The translations under genes were made by a program, and so were the position numbers. The notes beneath the pieces are model-generated. The model was not told the DNA's origin and made no database searches. It saw only the letters and a list, made by a program, of their open reading frames with translations. A DNA stretch of 14,352 nt. Source: DASZZX01 sp036260415. Its GTDB lineage: Bacteria; Actinomycetota; Nitriliruptoria; Nitriliruptorales; JAHWKO01. Where the stretch lies: assembly GCA_036260415.1 (NCBI GenBank), contig DASZZX010000302.1:1-14352 (forward strand), written 5' to 3'. Shown here one piece after another: positions 6,040 to 13,021 of the stretch (within the stretch, counting starts at the first letter, position 1; the number at the start of each line of letters is the position of its first letter).

Positions 6040-6045
6040 ATGGTA
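6040..6045 (-). promoter_or_regulatory. Candidate -10 for the ART-like operon
   Basis: The minus strand reads TACCAT, a TANNNT match. A transcription start near 6033 would give a leader of about 26 bases before the GTG at 6007. The inverted repeat at 6047-6072 lies immediately upstream. Confidence 0.35.
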
Positions 6046-6046
6046 A

Positions 6047-6072
6047 CCGCCCGCGGCGCCTGACACGGGCGG
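6047..6072 (-). other. Inverted repeat between serB and the next gene
   Basis: CCGCCCG (6047-6053) and CGGGCGG (6066-6072) form a 7-bp stem around a 12-base loop, starting five bases past the serB stop. It could end serB transcription or be an operator, as it abuts the -10 of the following operon. There is no U-tract. Low confidence. Confidence 0.25.
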
Positions 6073-6076
6073 ACCG

Positions 6077-7324
6077 TCACACCGGGGGTGTGCCCGGCAC
6101 CGGGACCTGTGGCGGCCGGTCGGGGAGTTCCTGGGCGTCGGCAGCATCGACCTCGTCGCGGCGGATCCCCAGGAGGAACAGCACCGCGTCCAGGTACGGC
6201 ACGGTCAGCGACGTGTCGGCGGCCTGCCGCACCAGGGGCTTGGCGTTGAAGGCGACGCCCAGTCCTGCGCGCGCGAGCATGTCGAGGTCGTTGGCGCCGT
6301 CACCGATCGCGACCGTCTGCTCCAGAGGGACACCCTCCCGGCGGGCGATCTCCTCGAGCACGTCGGCCTTGACCGCCCGGTCCACAAGCCGGCCGATCAG
6401 ACGGCCGGTGACCCGACCGTCGACCACCTCCAGCTGGTTGGCGACGGCGTGATCGAGGCCCAGCTCCACGCGGAGCGCGTCGGTGAAGAAGGTGAACCCA
6501 CCGGATACGATGCCCAGCCGGTAGCCCAGCCGCTTGAGGGTCCGCACCAACGTGCGTGCACCCGGCGTCAGGCGCACCTCTCCGCGCACCCGCTCCAGCT
6601 CGGCCGCCTCCAGGCCCGCCAGCAGCGCCACCCGTTCCCTCAGGGCGTCGGCGAAGTCCACCTGCCCCGCCATCGCGCGTGCGGTGATCTCGCGGACCTC
6701 GGCCTGCCGGCCGACGGCGGCGGCGAGCAGCTCGATGATCTCGTCCTGGATCAGCGTGGAGTCCACATCGACGACGACCAGTCGCTTCGCCCGGCGCTCC
6801 AGCCCCTCGCGCTGCACGGCGACGTCGACCGCGTGCTGCTGAGAGGCCTCGAACAGACCGGCGCGGAGACGGTCGAGGTCCCCGCCCGACACCGCCAGCT
6901 CGTAGCTGACGACGGGGTAGCGGGACAGACGGAAGATACGGTCGATGTTGGCGCCCGCCTGGGCGGTCGCGCGGGCGACCGCTCCCAGGGCCGCCGCGGT
7001 CAGGGGCTGGCCGATCACGGTCACCGCGTGCCGCGGCTGTGGCGGCGCCGGCGGCTGCGGCTCGATCGGCTCGAAGTCCACGTGGAGGTCGCGCTCCCAC
7101 CCCAGGAACAGCAGGTCCTTGAGAACCGCGTCGGCGCTGGCCGACCTGGCTCCGCCGTCGGGCAGGCCCAGCAGCAGGTCGAGCGTGAGTCGGTCGCGGG
7201 TGGTCACCTGTTCCATGTCGTAGACGTCCACACCCGCGGCCGCGATCACGTCGAGCAGCGCGGCGGTGATGCCCGGCCGGTCCCGTCCCGCGACGCGGAC
7301 GAGCAGGGTGCGTCGGTCGTCCAC
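6077..7324 (-). CDS. serB: Phosphoserine phosphatase with two ACT domains
   Basis: A HAD-superfamily enzyme that dephosphorylates O-phospho-L-serine, the last step of serine synthesis, in the cytoplasm. From GTG at 7324 the protein has 415 residues. Two ACT-type regulatory domains (about 7-83, opening LLVRVAGRDRPGITAALLD, and about 100-180) precede the catalytic domain, as in Mycobacterium tuberculosis SerB2. HAD motifs are intact: I, DVDST (186-190, nucleophile Asp186 and acid Asp188); II, SGGFTFF (274-280); III, Lys320; IV, GDGANDLDM (341-349). GTG 7324 is chosen because a -10 element TACCCT ends seven bases before it, a leaderless arrangement; GTG at 7345 would lie upstream of the promoter. 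It is divergent from the PQQ-type gene. ACT domains suggest amino-acid feedback, known for the family. Confidence 0.96.
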   Translation of the reverse strand: MDDRRTLLVRVAGRDRPGITAALLDVIAAAGVDVYDMEQVTTRDRLTLDLLLGLPDGGARSASADAVLKDLLFLGWERDLHVDFEPIEPQPPAPPQPRHAVTVIGQPLTAAALGAVARATAQAGANIDRIFRLSRYPVVSYELAVSGGDLDRLRAGLFEASQQHAVDVAVQREGLERRAKRLVVVDVDSTLIQDEIIELLAAAVGRQAEVREITARAMAGQVDFADALRERVALLAGLEAAELERVRGEVRLTPGARTLVRTLKRLGYRLGIVSGGFTFFTDALRVELGLDHAVANQLEVVDGRVTGRLIGRLVDRAVKADVLEEIARREGVPLEQTVAIGDGANDLDMLARAGLGVAFNAKPLVRQAADTSLTVPYLDAVLFLLGIRRDEVDAADAQELPDRPPQVPVPGTPPV

Positions 7325-7331
7325 GGGGCAG

Positions 7332-7337
7332 AGGGTA
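7332..7337 (-). promoter_or_regulatory. -10 element for leaderless serB
   Basis: TACCCT on the minus strand, followed by exactly seven bases and then the GTG of serB. This is the classic spacing for a transcript that begins at its start codon. No ribosome binding site is present. Confidence 0.6.
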
Positions 7338-7408
7338 CCCTCCACCCCCCTCGTTCCGGCTGGGTGGCGGTCGCGCCGTCCCTGCTCGGCCCCGCGTCAC
7401 CCGCTGCG

Positions 7409-7414
7409 TAGACT
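7409..7414 (+). promoter_or_regulatory. -10 element for the leaderless PQQ-type gene
   Basis: TAGACT followed by eight bases and then the GTG at 7423. No ribosome binding site is visible, so the transcript is probably leaderless. It diverges from the serB promoter 71 bases away. Confidence 0.55.
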
Positions 7415-7422
7415 CGCCGCCC

Positions 7423-9111
7423 GTGCGTCCGGCCCGCCCCCCCGCAACCGCTGCGCGCTCGGGCGCCAGCGCGAGACGACGGCCCCTCAGGTCCCAGCCC
7501 GCCGCTGCCGCGGGTCTCGCCGTGGTCGGCACCGGGCTCCTGCTGGTGGCCACCCGGCTCGGTCAGGCCGGCGTGGCGCCCGCCGTGGCCGGTCCCACGC
7601 CGTCGTCCGTGCCGGCGGTCGCCGGGCCGACATCGGGCGCGACGACCGCGGCCCAGCAACCAGCGACGTCACCGGCGGTCCCGACGACCGCCGCCGCGAC
7701 CGCCACCCCGCACCGCTTGGTCGATCGGTCCACGGTCGGGCGACCCTGGGGGACCGTCCCCGGCCTGCTCCAGTTCCGTGGCAACCCTACCCACACCTGG
7801 TACGGGACAGGCCCGATCCCGGACGCCCCGCGGGTGCTGTGGCGCTACCCCGACCGGCCGATGTGCACCGACGAGGTGGTCGGCGGCGCCGCGGTGCGGG
7901 AGCCCGCGTCCACCTCCTCTACGCAGGCGGGCGGAGCCGTCAAACGGTGGTGCGGGTCGGGCTGGACCGGGCAGCCGGTCGTGTGGGAGCGACCGGACGG
8001 CCGTACCGAGGTGATCTTCGGCGCCTACGACGGGGCGGTGCACTTCGTCGACGCCGCCACGGGCCGGGACCTGCGGCCGGCCTACGCCACCGGAGACATC
8101 ATCAAGGGCTCGGTGACCCTGGACCCCGACGGCTTCCCGCTGCTGTACGCGGGCTCACGCGACGGCGCGCTGCGCGTGCTCGCCCTCGACCGCGAGCGCC
8201 CGGAGGAGCTGTGGGCCCTGACCGCCAACCGGCATCGTGTGTGGAACGACGACTGGGACGGCAACCCCTCGATCGTGGACGGCATCCTTCTGGAGGGCGG
8301 CGAGGACAGCTGGTTCTACGCGGTCGCGCTGCACCGCCACCGCGACGCATCCGGCCTGGTGCAGGTCGCCCCGCAGGTCGTGGCGTCCGTGCCAGGCTGG
8401 ACGGACCAGCTGTTGACGGAGCTCGGCGACCGCAACGTGAGCTTCGAGAGCTCGGTGGCCGTCTTCGAGGGGCGCGCCTACCTCGCCAACTCCGGTGGGC
8501 GGGTGGTCGGCTACGACCTGGAGGGCATCGACCGGGGTGAGCTGCCGGTCGTGTTCGACTTCTGGATGGGCGACGACGTGGACGCGTCGGTCGTGGTGGA
8601 CGGTGACGGTGCCCTGTACGTCGCCGCCGAACTGGAACGACGGCTGCCCCGTGCCCTGCAGGTCGGGCAGCTGGTCAAGCTCGACCCGTCCCGGCCCGAC
8701 GATCCTGTGGTCTGGCGTCTCGACGTGCCGGGCCGTGTTCGCCCGTCGGGAGCTCCGGACGCGGGTGGCATGTGGGCGACCCCTGCCCTGCACCGGGGGA
8801 TGCTGTACGTCACCACGCACGCCGGTGATCTGCTGGCCGTCGGAACCGACGACGGGGTGGTGCGGTGGCGCGAGCGCATCGGCTACCACGAGTGGTCGTC
8901 CCCGGCGGTGGTCGACGACACGCTCATCGTGGGCGCGTGCGAGCGTGGCGGCGCCCTCGCTTGGGACGTGACCGACCCCGACGCGCCGTCCCCGCGGTGG
9001 GCGGTGCAGCTGCCCACGGGTGGCTGCGTCGAGAGTACGCCGGCGGTGTGGCGCGGGCGCATCTACGTCGGCTCACGTGACGGGTTCTTCTACGCCCTGG
9101 GCAGCGACTGA
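7423..9111 (+). CDS. Membrane-anchored PQQ-type beta-propeller protein
   Basis: A 562-residue protein. A basic N-terminus (ARRRPLR) precedes one hydrophobic segment (about 27-45) that should act as an uncleaved signal anchor or signal peptide. A low-complexity Ala/Thr/Pro/Val linker follows (about 47-97), then an extracytoplasmic propeller from about 105. Repeated blade endings are visible: VIFGAYDGAVHFVDAATG, LLYAGSRDGALRVLALD, AYLANSGGRVVGYDL, MLYVTTHAGDLLAVGTDDG and IYVGSRDGFFYALGSD, the pattern of PQQ-binding-like or WD40-like repeats, about seven or eight blades. Cysteines in PMCTDE, RWCGSGW, GACERGG and GGCVEST could form disulfides. There are no obvious quinoprotein dehydrogenase active-site motifs, so it is more likely a binding or scaffold propeller than an enzyme. 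The role is unknown. Confidence 0.85.
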   Translation: MRPARPPATAARSGASARRRPLRSQPAAAAGLAVVGTGLLLVATRLGQAGVAPAVAGPTPSSVPAVAGPTSGATTAAQQPATSPAVPTTAAATATPHRLVDRSTVGRPWGTVPGLLQFRGNPTHTWYGTGPIPDAPRVLWRYPDRPMCTDEVVGGAAVREPASTSSTQAGGAVKRWCGSGWTGQPVVWERPDGRTEVIFGAYDGAVHFVDAATGRDLRPAYATGDIIKGSVTLDPDGFPLLYAGSRDGALRVLALDRERPEELWALTANRHRVWNDDWDGNPSIVDGILLEGGEDSWFYAVALHRHRDASGLVQVAPQVVASVPGWTDQLLTELGDRNVSFESSVAVFEGRAYLANSGGRVVGYDLEGIDRGELPVVFDFWMGDDVDASVVVDGDGALYVAAELERRLPRALQVGQLVKLDPSRPDDPVVWRLDVPGRVRPSGAPDAGGMWATPALHRGMLYVTTHAGDLLAVGTDDGVVRWRERIGYHEWSSPAVVDDTLIVGACERGGALAWDVTDPDAPSPRWAVQLPTGGCVESTPAVWRGRIYVGSRDGFFYALGSD

Positions 9112-9165
9112 CGCGGCGAGCGGGCGACGCGGCTCGTCCGGGCGCAGGTCGCCAGACGCGCCGGT

Positions 9166-9171
9166 TACCCT
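9166..9171 (+). promoter_or_regulatory. -10 element for the leaderless dapC-like gene
   Basis: TACCCT followed by exactly seven bases and then ATG at 9179, the same hexamer and spacing as serB on the other strand. No ribosome binding site is present. It begins 55 bases after the stop of the PQQ-type gene. Confidence 0.6.
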
Positions 9172-9178
9172 CGCGCAC

Positions 9179-10354
9179 ATGGTCAGCCGCAACCCCGTGC
9201 TCGACGAGCTGGGCGACTACCCCCTCGCGCCACTGCAGGAGCTGGCCGAACGACTGCGCGCCGACGGGGCGCCGGTCTACGACTTCTCGATCGGGGACCC
9301 CGACGAGCCCACGCCACCGTTCATCCGCCGCGCCCTGGTCGACGCGCTGGGACCCGTCAGCCGCTACCCGACCGCGCCCGGCCGCCGCGACCTGCGGGAG
9401 GCGGTGGCCGACTGGCTGGCCCGGCGCCACCGCGTCGAGGTCGACCCGGACCTGCACGTCCTTCCGAGCGCCGGCAGCAAGGAGGCGATCTTCCACCTGC
9501 CGCTCGCCGTGGTGGACCGCGACGGGCAGCGGCGGCACGTGCTGTGGGGGGAGCCCGGCTACCCGGTGTACGGGCGGGGGGCGCAGTTCGCCGGCGGGAT
9601 CTCCGACCCGATGCCGCTCGGGGATGACGACGGTTGGCTGCTCCGACTCGACCGGCTCGAGCGCCAGCGGCTCGCACGCGCCTGCATCGCGTGGGTCAAC
9701 TACCCCCACAACCCGACCGGCGCGGATGCGGACCTCGACTACTACCGGCGGCAGGTCGCGGTGGCACGCGAGCACGACCTGCTGCTGTGCTCGGACGAGT
9801 GCTACCAGGAGATCTGGTTCGACCGTCCGCCGCCGTCCGTGCTCGAAGCGTGCGACGGGGACCTCAGCGGGGTGCTCGCCTTCGTGTCGCTGTCCAAGCG
9901 GTCCGGCATGACCGGCTACCGCAGCGGGGCGATCGTCGGCGACGCGCGGCTGATCCACCGTCTGCGGTTGCTGAGGCCCAGCATCGGCACGGCCTCGCAG
10001 ACATTCGTTCAGGCGGCAGCGGTGGCGGCGTGGCGCGATCAGGACCACGTCGGCGAGCGCCGCGCCGTGTTCGCCCGCAAGCGCGCCGTCGTGCTGCCGT
10101 CCCTCGAGCGCTGCGGCCTGCTGGTCTCCGGCAGCGACGCCACGTTCTACGTGTGGTTCCGCGCGCCGGCCGGCGACGACGCCGGCTACGTCGCGGCGCT
10201 GCTGCGCGAGCGCATCATCGCCACGCCGGGTCGGTCGTTCGGCCCGTCGGGCACCGGCTGGGTCCGGCTCGCGCTGGTGCCGACCGCCGAGCAGTGCGCG
10301 GCGGCCGTGCGCAGGTGGGAGCAGGCGGTCGCCGACGGCCGGCTGCCCTCCTGA
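9179..10354 (+). CDS. dapC: Class I/II aminotransferase, probable succinyldiaminopimelate transaminase
   Basis: A 391-residue PLP-dependent fold-type I aminotransferase. Motifs: YDFSIGDPDEPTPP (34-47), YPTAPGRRDLREAVADW (63-79, the usual Y....G...LR), SAGSKEAI (97-104, cofactor phosphate region), NYPHNPTG (174-181), SDECYQEIWF (205-214) and SLSKRSGMTGYRSG (237-250) with the PLP lysine Lys240. The C-terminal GWVRLALV holds the substrate-carboxylate arginine. It is followed by dapD and dapE, so it very probably converts N-succinyl-2-amino-6-ketopimelate to N-succinyl-LL-2,6-diaminopimelate with glutamate as donor. Start ATG 9179 is set by the leaderless -10; in-frame codons upstream precede that promoter. 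Sequence alone would allow other class I aminotransferase activities; the gene order makes DapC most likely. Confidence 0.9.
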   Translation: MVSRNPVLDELGDYPLAPLQELAERLRADGAPVYDFSIGDPDEPTPPFIRRALVDALGPVSRYPTAPGRRDLREAVADWLARRHRVEVDPDLHVLPSAGSKEAIFHLPLAVVDRDGQRRHVLWGEPGYPVYGRGAQFAGGISDPMPLGDDDGWLLRLDRLERQRLARACIAWVNYPHNPTGADADLDYYRRQVAVAREHDLLLCSDECYQEIWFDRPPPSVLEACDGDLSGVLAFVSLSKRSGMTGYRSGAIVGDARLIHRLRLLRPSIGTASQTFVQAAAVAAWRDQDHVGERRAVFARKRAVVLPSLERCGLLVSGSDATFYVWFRAPAGDDAGYVAALLRERIIATPGRSFGPSGTGWVRLALVPTAEQCAAAVRRWEQAVADGRLPS

Positions 10355-10373
10355 ACGTCGGGGACAGGGCCGC

Positions 10374-10379
10374 TAGCGT
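10374..10379 (+). promoter_or_regulatory. Candidate -10 for dapDE
   Basis: TAGCGT, a TANNNT match, gives a predicted start near 10387 and a leader of about 20 bases. A CGGAG ribosome binding site (10397-10401) lies five bases before the dapD GTG. dapDE may therefore be transcribed separately from the aminotransferase gene. Confidence 0.35.
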
Positions 10380-10406
10380 CGCGCGCGTCAGCCCGACGGA
10401 GCCCCC

Positions 10407-11234
10407 GTGACCGAGCACCTGCAGCGCACCGTCCACGCCGCCTTCGAGACGGGCGGGGAGGAGTGGAAGGCCACCGAGGTCCGCGACGCGGTCGCCGAGA
10501 CCATCGCGCTGCTCGACCGCGGCGAGCTGCGCGTCGCCGAGCCGCCGCAGGGCGACGGGGACTGGACCGTCAACGCCTGGGTCAAGGAGGCGATCCTGCT
10601 GTTCTTCCGCCAGGCCGAGATGACGCCGATCGAGGTCGGTCCCTACGAGTACCACGACCGGATCCCGCTCAAGCGGGGCCACGCCGCCGCCGGTGTGCGG
10701 GTGGTCCCGCCCGCGGTGGCCCGCTACGGCTCCTACCTGGAACCGGGGGTCATCATGATGCCGAGCTACGTCAACATCGGAGCGCGGGTCGGCGCCGGCA
10801 GCATGGTGGACACCTGGGCGACGGTCGGCTCGTGCGCACAGATCGGCCGCGGGGTGCACCTGTCCGGCGGTGTCGGCATCGGCGGGGTGCTGGAGCCGTC
10901 CGCCGCCCGCCCGGTGATCGTCGAGGACGGCGCCTTCATCGGCTCCAGGTGCGTGATCGTGGAAGGCACCAGGATCGGCCGCGAGGCGGTGCTGGGCGCC
11001 AACACCGTGATCACGTCGTCCACACCGATCATCGACGTGGCCGGCGACGAGCCCGTCACCAGTTACGGCGTGGTCCCACCCCGGGCCGTGGTGATCCCCG
11101 GGACCCGTCCCAAGGCCTTCCCAGCCGGCACCTACCACCTGCCCTGCGCGCTCCTGATCGGCCAACGCAGCGAGTCGACCGACCGCAAGACCTCCCTGAA
11201 CGAGGCCCTGCGGGCGTTCGAGGTCCAGGTGTGA
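10407..11234 (+). CDS. dapD: Tetrahydrodipicolinate N-succinyltransferase (proteobacterial type)
   Basis: Transfers succinyl from succinyl-CoA to tetrahydrodipicolinate in the lysine/diaminopimelate pathway. The protein has 275 residues, close to the 274 of E. coli DapD. An N-terminal helical part has IALLDRGELRVAE (33-45) and NAWVKEAILLFFR (56-68). A left-handed parallel beta-helix follows with hexapeptide repeats: MMPSYVNIGARV (117-128), VDTWATVGSCAQIG (134-147) and HLSGGVGIGGVLEP (151-164). These match E. coli DapD almost residue for residue, whereas the Mycobacterium enzyme is a longer and clearly different subfamily. Asp135 corresponds to the conserved catalytic-region aspartate. The start is GTG 10407 with a modest ribosome binding site. 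The gene ends in a GTGA overlap with dapE, so the two are translationally coupled. Confidence 0.96.
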   Translation: MTEHLQRTVHAAFETGGEEWKATEVRDAVAETIALLDRGELRVAEPPQGDGDWTVNAWVKEAILLFFRQAEMTPIEVGPYEYHDRIPLKRGHAAAGVRVVPPAVARYGSYLEPGVIMMPSYVNIGARVGAGSMVDTWATVGSCAQIGRGVHLSGGVGIGGVLEPSAARPVIVEDGAFIGSRCVIVEGTRIGREAVLGANTVITSSTPIIDVAGDEPVTSYGVVPPRAVVIPGTRPKAFPAGTYHLPCALLIGQRSESTDRKTSLNEALRAFEVQV

Positions 11235-12319
11235 AACCGGGCGCGAACGACGTCCCGCCCCCGTTCGACCTGGGCGGGCGGCTCGTGGAGCTGTGCGCCC
11301 CGCTGTCGGTGACGGGACGGGAGGCGGAGCTGGCAGATGCGCTCCAGCTGCGCTTCGCCGGCCACCCGGTGCGGCGGGTCGGTGACAGCCTGGTGGTCGG
11401 CGCACCGAGCGAACGACCGCTCGTCGCGCTGGTCGGCCACCTCGACGTCGTGCCACCAACGGAGGCCGATGCGCAGCCGCGGGTCGAGCAGCGGCGCGAA
11501 GGACCGGTCGTGGTGGGCCGCGGCGCCTCGGACATGAAGGGCGGCCTCGTCGTGGCCGAAGCCCTGTTCATCGACGCTCCGCTGCGCGCGAGCTCCCCGT
11601 ACGAGCTGGTCCTTGTGCTCTACGCAGGGGAGGAGGGCCCCGCCGACGCCAACGAGCTCGGGGCGGTGCTCGCTGCGGTGGACTGGCTCACCTCCGCACA
11701 GCTGGCCGTCGTGCTCGAGCCGACCGACCTGGAAGTGCACCTCGGCTGCCTCGGCAGCATCCACGCGGAGCTGCGCTTCACGGGACGTCAGACGCACTCC
11801 GCCCGCCCGTGGCACGGCCAGAACGCCCTCACCAGGGCGGGGGCGCTGCTCGCCGAACTGCACGAGCTCCAGCCGGTGGAGGTCGACGTGGACGGGGTCC
11901 GGTTCCGCAACGTCCTCACGGCGACCCAGGCGCGGACCCGCAACGCCCGCAACGTCGTCCCCGGCGAGTTCATCGTGAACGTCAACTACCGCTTCGCGCC
12001 CGACCGCACGCTGGCGGAGGCGGAGGACGAGCTGCGCGCCTGGGTCGACCGGCGCGCCGAGGTCTCGGTCGTCGACCGCGCCCCTGCGGCCGCCCCGCGG
12101 TTGGACGCGCCGCTGGTCGGGGCGCTGATCGATCACCTGGGGGCACCGGTGGCAGCCAAGCAGGCGTGGACGGACGTGGCGCGTTTCGCCGCGCACGGCG
12201 TCCCCGCGGTGAACTACGGACCGGGGCTCACCTCGCAGGCGCACCAGGAGGGGGAGTGGGTGCCGATCGCCAACCTGCTCGAGGTGCACGCGCGTCTGCG
12301 CAGGTTCCTGGCGCGGTGA
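11231..12319 (+). CDS. dapE: Succinyl-diaminopimelate desuccinylase
   Basis: A 362-residue M20-family zinc peptidase homologue that hydrolyses N-succinyl-LL-diaminopimelate to LL-diaminopimelate and succinate. Zinc ligands and catalytic residues are visible: GHLDVVP (69-75, His70 and Asp72), GRGASDMKGG (96-105, Asp101), AGEEGP (132-137, Glu134 and Glu135), LEPTD (162-166, Glu163) and AHQEGE (337-342, His338). The dimerisation (lid) domain lies at about 175-290, starting GSIHAELRFTGRQTHSARPW. The style, with the short GEEGP region and the RNARNVVPGEF stretch, is that of actinobacterial DapE. The start is GTG 11231, overlapping the dapD stop by four bases (GTGA), which explains the absence of its own ribosome binding site. 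A short gap separates it from the DUF4870 gene. Confidence 0.95.
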   Translation: MKPGANDVPPPFDLGGRLVELCAPLSVTGREAELADALQLRFAGHPVRRVGDSLVVGAPSERPLVALVGHLDVVPPTEADAQPRVEQRREGPVVVGRGASDMKGGLVVAEALFIDAPLRASSPYELVLVLYAGEEGPADANELGAVLAAVDWLTSAQLAVVLEPTDLEVHLGCLGSIHAELRFTGRQTHSARPWHGQNALTRAGALLAELHELQPVEVDVDGVRFRNVLTATQARTRNARNVVPGEFIVNVNYRFAPDRTLAEAEDELRAWVDRRAEVSVVDRAPAAAPRLDAPLVGALIDHLGAPVAAKQAWTDVARFAAHGVPAVNYGPGLTSQAHQEGEWVPIANLLEVHARLRRFLAR

Positions 12320-12333
12320 CACGCCGGGGGGCG

Positions 12334-12339
12334 TAGCAT
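12334..12339 (+). promoter_or_regulatory. Candidate -10 for the DUF4870-type gene, flanked by direct repeats
   Basis: TAGCAT fits TANNNT and gives a predicted start near 12347. The octamer CACGCCGG occurs on both sides in direct orientation (12320-12327 and 12349-12356), 29 bases apart, which could be paired sites for a regulator or chance in GC-rich DNA. An AGAAGG ribosome binding site (12365-12370) follows. Confidence 0.35.
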
Positions 12340-12377
12340 CGGCCGCAGCACGCCGGTGACACCCAGAAGGTTGCCCT

Positions 12378-12881
12378 GTGAGCGTCGACCCTCCCCCGCC
12401 CGAGCCGCCGTCTGGCGCTCCGCCACCGTCGCAGGCGGGTCCGCCCCCGCCGCCCGGCTCGCCCGGCGGCTACGGGCAGCTGCCGGGCCAGCCGTACCCA
12501 CCGCACCCTTCCGGCCTGCCGAGCGACGTGCGCAACTGGGCCATGGCCGCCCACCTGTCGACCATCGTGGCCTCCTTCGTGATGCTGCCGTTCCTCGGAC
12601 CGCTCATCGTCTGGCTGATCAAGCGCGAGGAGCACCCGTTCATCGACCAGCACGGGAAGGAGGCGCTGAACTTCAACCTGTCGGTGCTGCTGTACACGGT
12701 CGTGGGCACGGTGGCCGCCGTGCTGGTGGCGATCGTGACCTTCGGTGTCGCCATGCTCATCGTGGTCCCGCTGGCTCTGGCCCTGGGCATCGGGTGGCTG
12801 GTCGTGACGATCCTGGCGGCGGTCAGAGCGTCCAACGGCGAGCCGTACCGGTACCCGGTCACGATCCGGTTCGTGTCCTGA
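12378..12881 (+). CDS. DUF4870-type small membrane protein with proline-rich N-terminus
   Basis: A 167-residue protein. Residues 1-48 are Pro/Gly-rich and probably disordered in the cytoplasm. Three hydrophobic segments follow (about 60-81, 100-121 and 125-149). The conserved block WAMAAHLSTIV (54-64), then GPLIVWLIKREEHPFID (74-90) and QHGKEALNFNLS (91-102) is the hallmark of DUF4870 (Tic20-like) proteins. The ending NGEPYRYPVTIRFVS is also typical. The start is GTG 12378, seven bases after AGAAGG. Molecular function is not established for the family. Position after dapE is probably incidental, since the gene has its own promoter-like element. Confidence 0.9.
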   Translation: MSVDPPPPEPPSGAPPPSQAGPPPPPGSPGGYGQLPGQPYPPHPSGLPSDVRNWAMAAHLSTIVASFVMLPFLGPLIVWLIKREEHPFIDQHGKEALNFNLSVLLYTVVGTVAAVLVAIVTFGVAMLIVVPLALALGIGWLVVTILAAVRASNGEPYRYPVTIRFVS

Positions 12882-12956
12882 GCGGGCGTCCCCTACCGAC
12901 GGACGCACCGTCGCACGGGCGCGCCGGGACCAGGGCGGGAACCGGCCCTGACGAGC

Positions 12957-12977
12957 CACGCCCCGGGCCGGGGCGTG
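12957..12977 (+). terminator. Hairpin downstream of the DUF4870-type gene
   Basis: CACGCCCC (12957-12964), a GGGCC loop and GGGGCGTG (12970-12977) form a perfect 8-bp stem 75 bases after the stop. No U-tract follows. It is the main structure in the 140-base gap before the diguanylate cyclase gene; a smaller GACGG/CCGTC stem lies at 12898-12912. Confidence 0.4.
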
Positions 12978-13021
12978 AGCGCCGCCTCAGGACCCGGCCG
13001 CCCTCTGCCGACACACTGCTC

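Noticed and set aside
8924..10048. Minus-strand open frame opposite the dapC-like gene
   Set aside because: It spans two unrelated plus-strand genes and their leaderless promoter and shows no conserved motif.
11132..12322. Minus-strand open frame of about 396 codons opposite dapE and the end of dapD
   Set aside because: It lies fully opposite two clear enzymes with intact motifs; the translation is rich in His, Arg and Gln with no family pattern.
12356..13021. N-terminal extension of the diguanylate cyclase over the DUF4870-type gene
   Set aside because: The frame is open upstream, but it overlaps a clear gene and a hairpin and its translation is low-complexity Arg/Pro/Gly. GTG 13022 precedes the first domain-like sequence.
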